Origin: SURF-55 sp040755195
Lineage (GTDB): Bacteria; Bacillota; Desulfotomaculia; Desulfotomaculales; Ammonificaceae
NCBI GenBank assembly: GCA_040755195.1
Contig: JBFMBL010000005.1
Coordinates: forward strand, 1 to 64,000
Length of the DNA: 64,000 nt
Reading direction: 5' to 3'
Positions 62,232-64,000 of this stretch are shown here, piece by piece (position 1 is the first letter of the stretch; each line of letters begins with the position of its first letter). The notes under the pieces are model-generated. The model was not told where the DNA came from. It searched no databases and saw only the letters and a program-made list of their open reading frames with translations. Both the position numbers and the translations under genes were made by a program.

Positions 62232-62725
62232 GCCTCCTTAAACCGTGGTGTTCCGGCACTTACTTTGGTTCCATCATCCTTGTACGCCTCACTGGGGCGC
62301 GTAAAGGTTCCCGTTGGGTCAGGCAACTTCAACTCTCCCGTCGCCGTCACCCTCGCCGTCCCCGCACCAGCGAGCCAGTCCGCCTGCGTGTCAACAAGCT
62401 TATTCGTCTCGCCGCCCGTCAGCTTATATATGTCCACGCCGTGCGCCAGGAGCAACTGACCCCCAGCGTCCCGGTCGAAGTAGTGCAGGCCGCGGACGGC
62501 GCCTGCACCCAGCGAAGCGAATAGCGATTGCAGGCCCTTGCGCTTGGTTGCCGCGCCGATCGGGTCCCCGAAGTCCACATTTTGCGCGAAGGGGACTTGG
62601 CCCGGCTGCAAAAGCTCGGTGTCGTCAACGTAGTTGACACCCTGGAAATTGCTCTGCTTTATCGCCGCCGCCGGGCGGTCCTGGAACGCCCCGCGCGCCA
62701 TGTTCTTTACGCGGTCATACGACAT
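62222..62725 (-). CDS. phage tail nozzle-like protein, N-terminal part
   Basis: A 167-aa protein with the start typical of nozzle/stabilisation proteins (FQGVNYVDDTELLQPGQVPFAQNVDFGDPIGAATKRKGLQSLF) and one propeller-like blade (AVRGLHYFDRDAGGQLLLAHGVDIYKL), then a short terminus. It is far too short for a whole nozzle, whose remaining blades appear to be encoded at the C-terminus of 57479-61822. It is adjacent to the adaptor gene. Confidence 0.6.
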   Translation of the reverse strand: MSYDRVKNMARGAFQDRPAAAIKQSNFQGVNYVDDTELLQPGQVPFAQNVDFGDPIGAATKRKGLQSLFASLGAGAVRGLHYFDRDAGGQLLLAHGVDIYKLTGGETNKLVDTQADWLAGAGTARVTATGELKLPDPTGTFTRPSEAYKDDGTKVSAGTPRFKEAWV

Positions 62726-63334
62726 TTAATACACCTCACGCACACAAAGCGGCTCGTTATCCCGTCGACCGCCCTTATGCTTTTCCTCAATTTCGTCCAG
62801 TATGTCCAGCCATTCGCCTTGCATGGCGAAATAGGTGTTCATACTGTCGCGCCGCTCGGCCATGACCATCTTGATGTACGTAGCAAAACGCTTATGATAT
62901 TTCCCTTTAAGCGCCGTCGGGCTTGAGCCCGCGCTGTCCGCTATCGCGGCAGGCTTCGCTTTGTAATACAGCGTCGGCGCGTTGGTCGGCGTTATGCCGT
63001 AAAAGTAAATCTCCATCTCGTTGGGAATCCAGTACTGCTCCGTGGCCGCGTTGTCGTCGACCTTGTCCGCGATGTCAAAAATCTGCTTCAGCGGCGGCCA
63101 GGTCGTACTATCGTACACCCGCACGGGCGCCAGGTAATCAGAAGGCAGCGATGCCTTCCCGGCGGTCACGGTCAGCGTCGTGCTCTTCTGGATGTTGAGC
63201 AGCAGCCCCATGATCTCCTGATAGGCATAGTTAACCAGCGCCAGGCAGTCCGCCCGGCTAAGCTCGACTGGATTATTCGGATCGGCTTCACCTATAGCCC
63301 GCAGGCAGTCGGTGACGATTTCCTGCCCCGTCAT
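62726..63334 (-). CDS. phage head-tail adaptor-like protein
   Basis: A 202-aa protein. Its opening (MTGQEIVTDCLRAIGEADPNNPVELSRADCLALVNYAYQEIMGLL) and the later YHKRFATYIKMVMAERRDSMNTYFAMQGEWLDILDEIEEKHKGG match podovirus adaptor proteins (DUF6682-like) that join portal and tail. It is abutted by the nozzle-like gene. Confidence 0.65.
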   Translation of the reverse strand: MTGQEIVTDCLRAIGEADPNNPVELSRADCLALVNYAYQEIMGLLLNIQKSTTLTVTAGKASLPSDYLAPVRVYDSTTWPPLKQIFDIADKVDDNAATEQYWIPNEMEIYFYGITPTNAPTLYYKAKPAAIADSAGSSPTALKGKYHKRFATYIKMVMAERRDSMNTYFAMQGEWLDILDEIEEKHKGGRRDNEPLCVREVY

Positions 63335-63348
63335 GCCATCCCCTCCGT

Positions 63349-63687
63349 TTACACCGTAAACCCGGCCAGGTTCACCTTTCCGATCACGCCCGCCGTCCCG
63401 CTGGCCGCCAGCACGGCGCTAACAGCCTTGCCTGACGTAATTTTCAGGGGCACGGAGAAATTAACTGTTTCGGCGTTGACAATGTAGCGCTCAAAAATAA
63501 TGGTTACATCGTCCTTGATTTGCAGAAGCTTCGTTGCCGCACCGCTAAAGCTGGCCGAAACGTGAGAAACGAAGTGGACAGCCCCCGTTACAGCCGCCTT
63601 GGTTGCCGTAGCTTCGGCATTGTCCTTGCTGTCCGCAGCAACCCACGACCGACTGATTTTGCCGTTTTCGTAATCCTGCGCGGGCAC
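63349..63687 (-). CDS. small phage structural protein
   Basis: A 112-aa beta-rich protein (AVTGAVHFVSHVSASFSGAATKLLQIKDDVTIIFERYIVNAETVNFSVPLKITSGKAVSAVLAASGTAG). The fold resembles small capsid-decoration or spike-type domains, but family is not certain. Tightly linked with the adaptor gene. Confidence 0.5.
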   Translation of the reverse strand: MPAQDYENGKISRSWVAADSKDNAEATATKAAVTGAVHFVSHVSASFSGAATKLLQIKDDVTIIFERYIVNAETVNFSVPLKITSGKAVSAVLAASGTAGVIGKVNLAGFTV

Positions 63688-63690
63688 GAT

Positions 63691-64000
63691 TTACTCCTCC
63701 CCCGCCAGCGCCGCAAACGGCTGTTCGCCTTCCCCGCCTTCGCCCGGCAGCTTGGGCAGTTTCCGTTCCGGCTTCGGTTTATCCGGTACCTGCTTCACAA
63801 CCTGCAGCACTCTCTGCCCGCCGAACAGACCCGTGACGCGTCGCTCCTCTTCTTCTTTCAGTGCTCCGTCTTTCAGGTCCCAGTCGCCCGCGTAATGCTT
63901 CGCCAGGTGAACGGGTACCGGCATTTCCTGGCCGGGTTTAAGCTCGTATAGATCCTGCCCCGCCCACCGCAGCGTTACCTTTCTGTCGCCAATATTTTTA
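63691..64000 (-). CDS. phage protein, 5' end beyond the window
   Basis: The frame is open to the right edge of the window. The visible ~102 residues start NIGDRKVTLRWAGQDLYELK before PGQEMPVPVHLAKHYAGDWDLKDG and end in a Lys/Pro/Glu-rich tail. An ATG at 63924 lies inside this continuous reading, so the true start is probably to the right. The function is unknown; ordering suggests a head or neck component. Confidence 0.55.
   Translation of the reverse strand, partial: KNIGDRKVTLRWAGQDLYELKPGQEMPVPVHLAKHYAGDWDLKDGALKEEEERRVTGLFGGQRVLQVVKQVPDKPKPERKLPKLPGEGGEGEQPFAALAGEE

Larger units (their letters stand above)
50964..64000 (-). mobile_element. podovirus-like prophage, left end, inserted in comEA
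   Basis: At least 13 kb of tightly packed minus-strand phage genes: adaptor, nozzle-like, tail fibre, very large virion protein, endolysin and holins. No integrase, repressor or capsid gene is in view; they should lie to the right. The left boundary is between the comEA remnant and 51038; the attachment core cannot be defined without the other end. Confidence 0.82.

Overview
The window looks like a metagenome-type scaffold from an anaerobic, spore-forming, probably thermophilic Firmicute of the Peptococcaceae / Desulfotomaculum-Pelotomaculum-Carboxydothermus kind. The signs are SpoIIP, HrcA/CIRCE, an SLH-domain surface protein, repeated copper-amine-oxidase-type stalk domains, a tungsten-type aldehyde ferredoxin oxidoreductase, two apparent selenoproteins and an archaeal-type (group II) chaperonin inside the hrcA-grpE-dnaK-dnaJ operon. 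There are two 100-N gaps. The second (8982-9081) is flanked by an exact 127-bp duplication, so it is an unclosed contig overlap rather than missing DNA.

Layout. 1-4.3 kb: DUF3786 Fe-S protein, two small coat-like proteins, a gapped and frameshifted metallophosphoesterase, then a redox cluster of a 51-aa CXXC protein, a membrane polyferredoxin and a TlpA-like thioredoxin whose active-site first Cys is encoded by UGA. 4.3-14.8 kb: YkgJ-type protein, ferredoxin + AOR, a base-excision-repair operon (HEAT protein, EndoIII-like glycosylase, Nfo), GlcD/GlcF (GlcF has no canonical start codon), a NodB deacetylase and a beta-lactamase-like serine hydrolase. 15-18.7 kb: small and uncharacterised genes, a C-GCAxxG-C-C protein, then a HesB/IscA-like selenoprotein facing a CsoR/CstR-type repressor, each preceded by a matching ATACCC-N4-GGGTAT operator.

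18.7-25.3 kb (minus strand): nurA, herA, mre11 and a rad50 divided into three separately translated parts. This is an archaeal-style DNA-end-processing set in a bacterium, preceded by a block of inverted repeats. 25.7-30.5 kb: YaiI-like protein, an AT-rich type II restriction-modification pair, an NAD(P)-binding protein with a GbsR-type regulator and its palindromic operator, and an AT-rich NYN-domain gene. 30.7-47.9 kb: housekeeping block (prmA, dnaJ, dnaK, grpE, group II chaperonin, hrcA, hemW, lepA, spoIIP, SLH protein, rpsT, holA, thiamine-binding protein, rhodanese).

48.3-64 kb: intact comEC, then only the last ~27 codons of comEA, followed immediately by a podovirus-like prophage (holin, endolysin, large virion protein, tail and adaptor genes, all minus strand) that runs off the window. 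The prophage therefore appears to be inserted in comEA.

A second layer of structure is a family of degenerate arrays with a strict 7-bp period in intergenic DNA, nearly always abutting a stop codon (after herA, nurA, dnaK, hrcA and a thiamine-binding-protein gene). Each array uses different heptamers.
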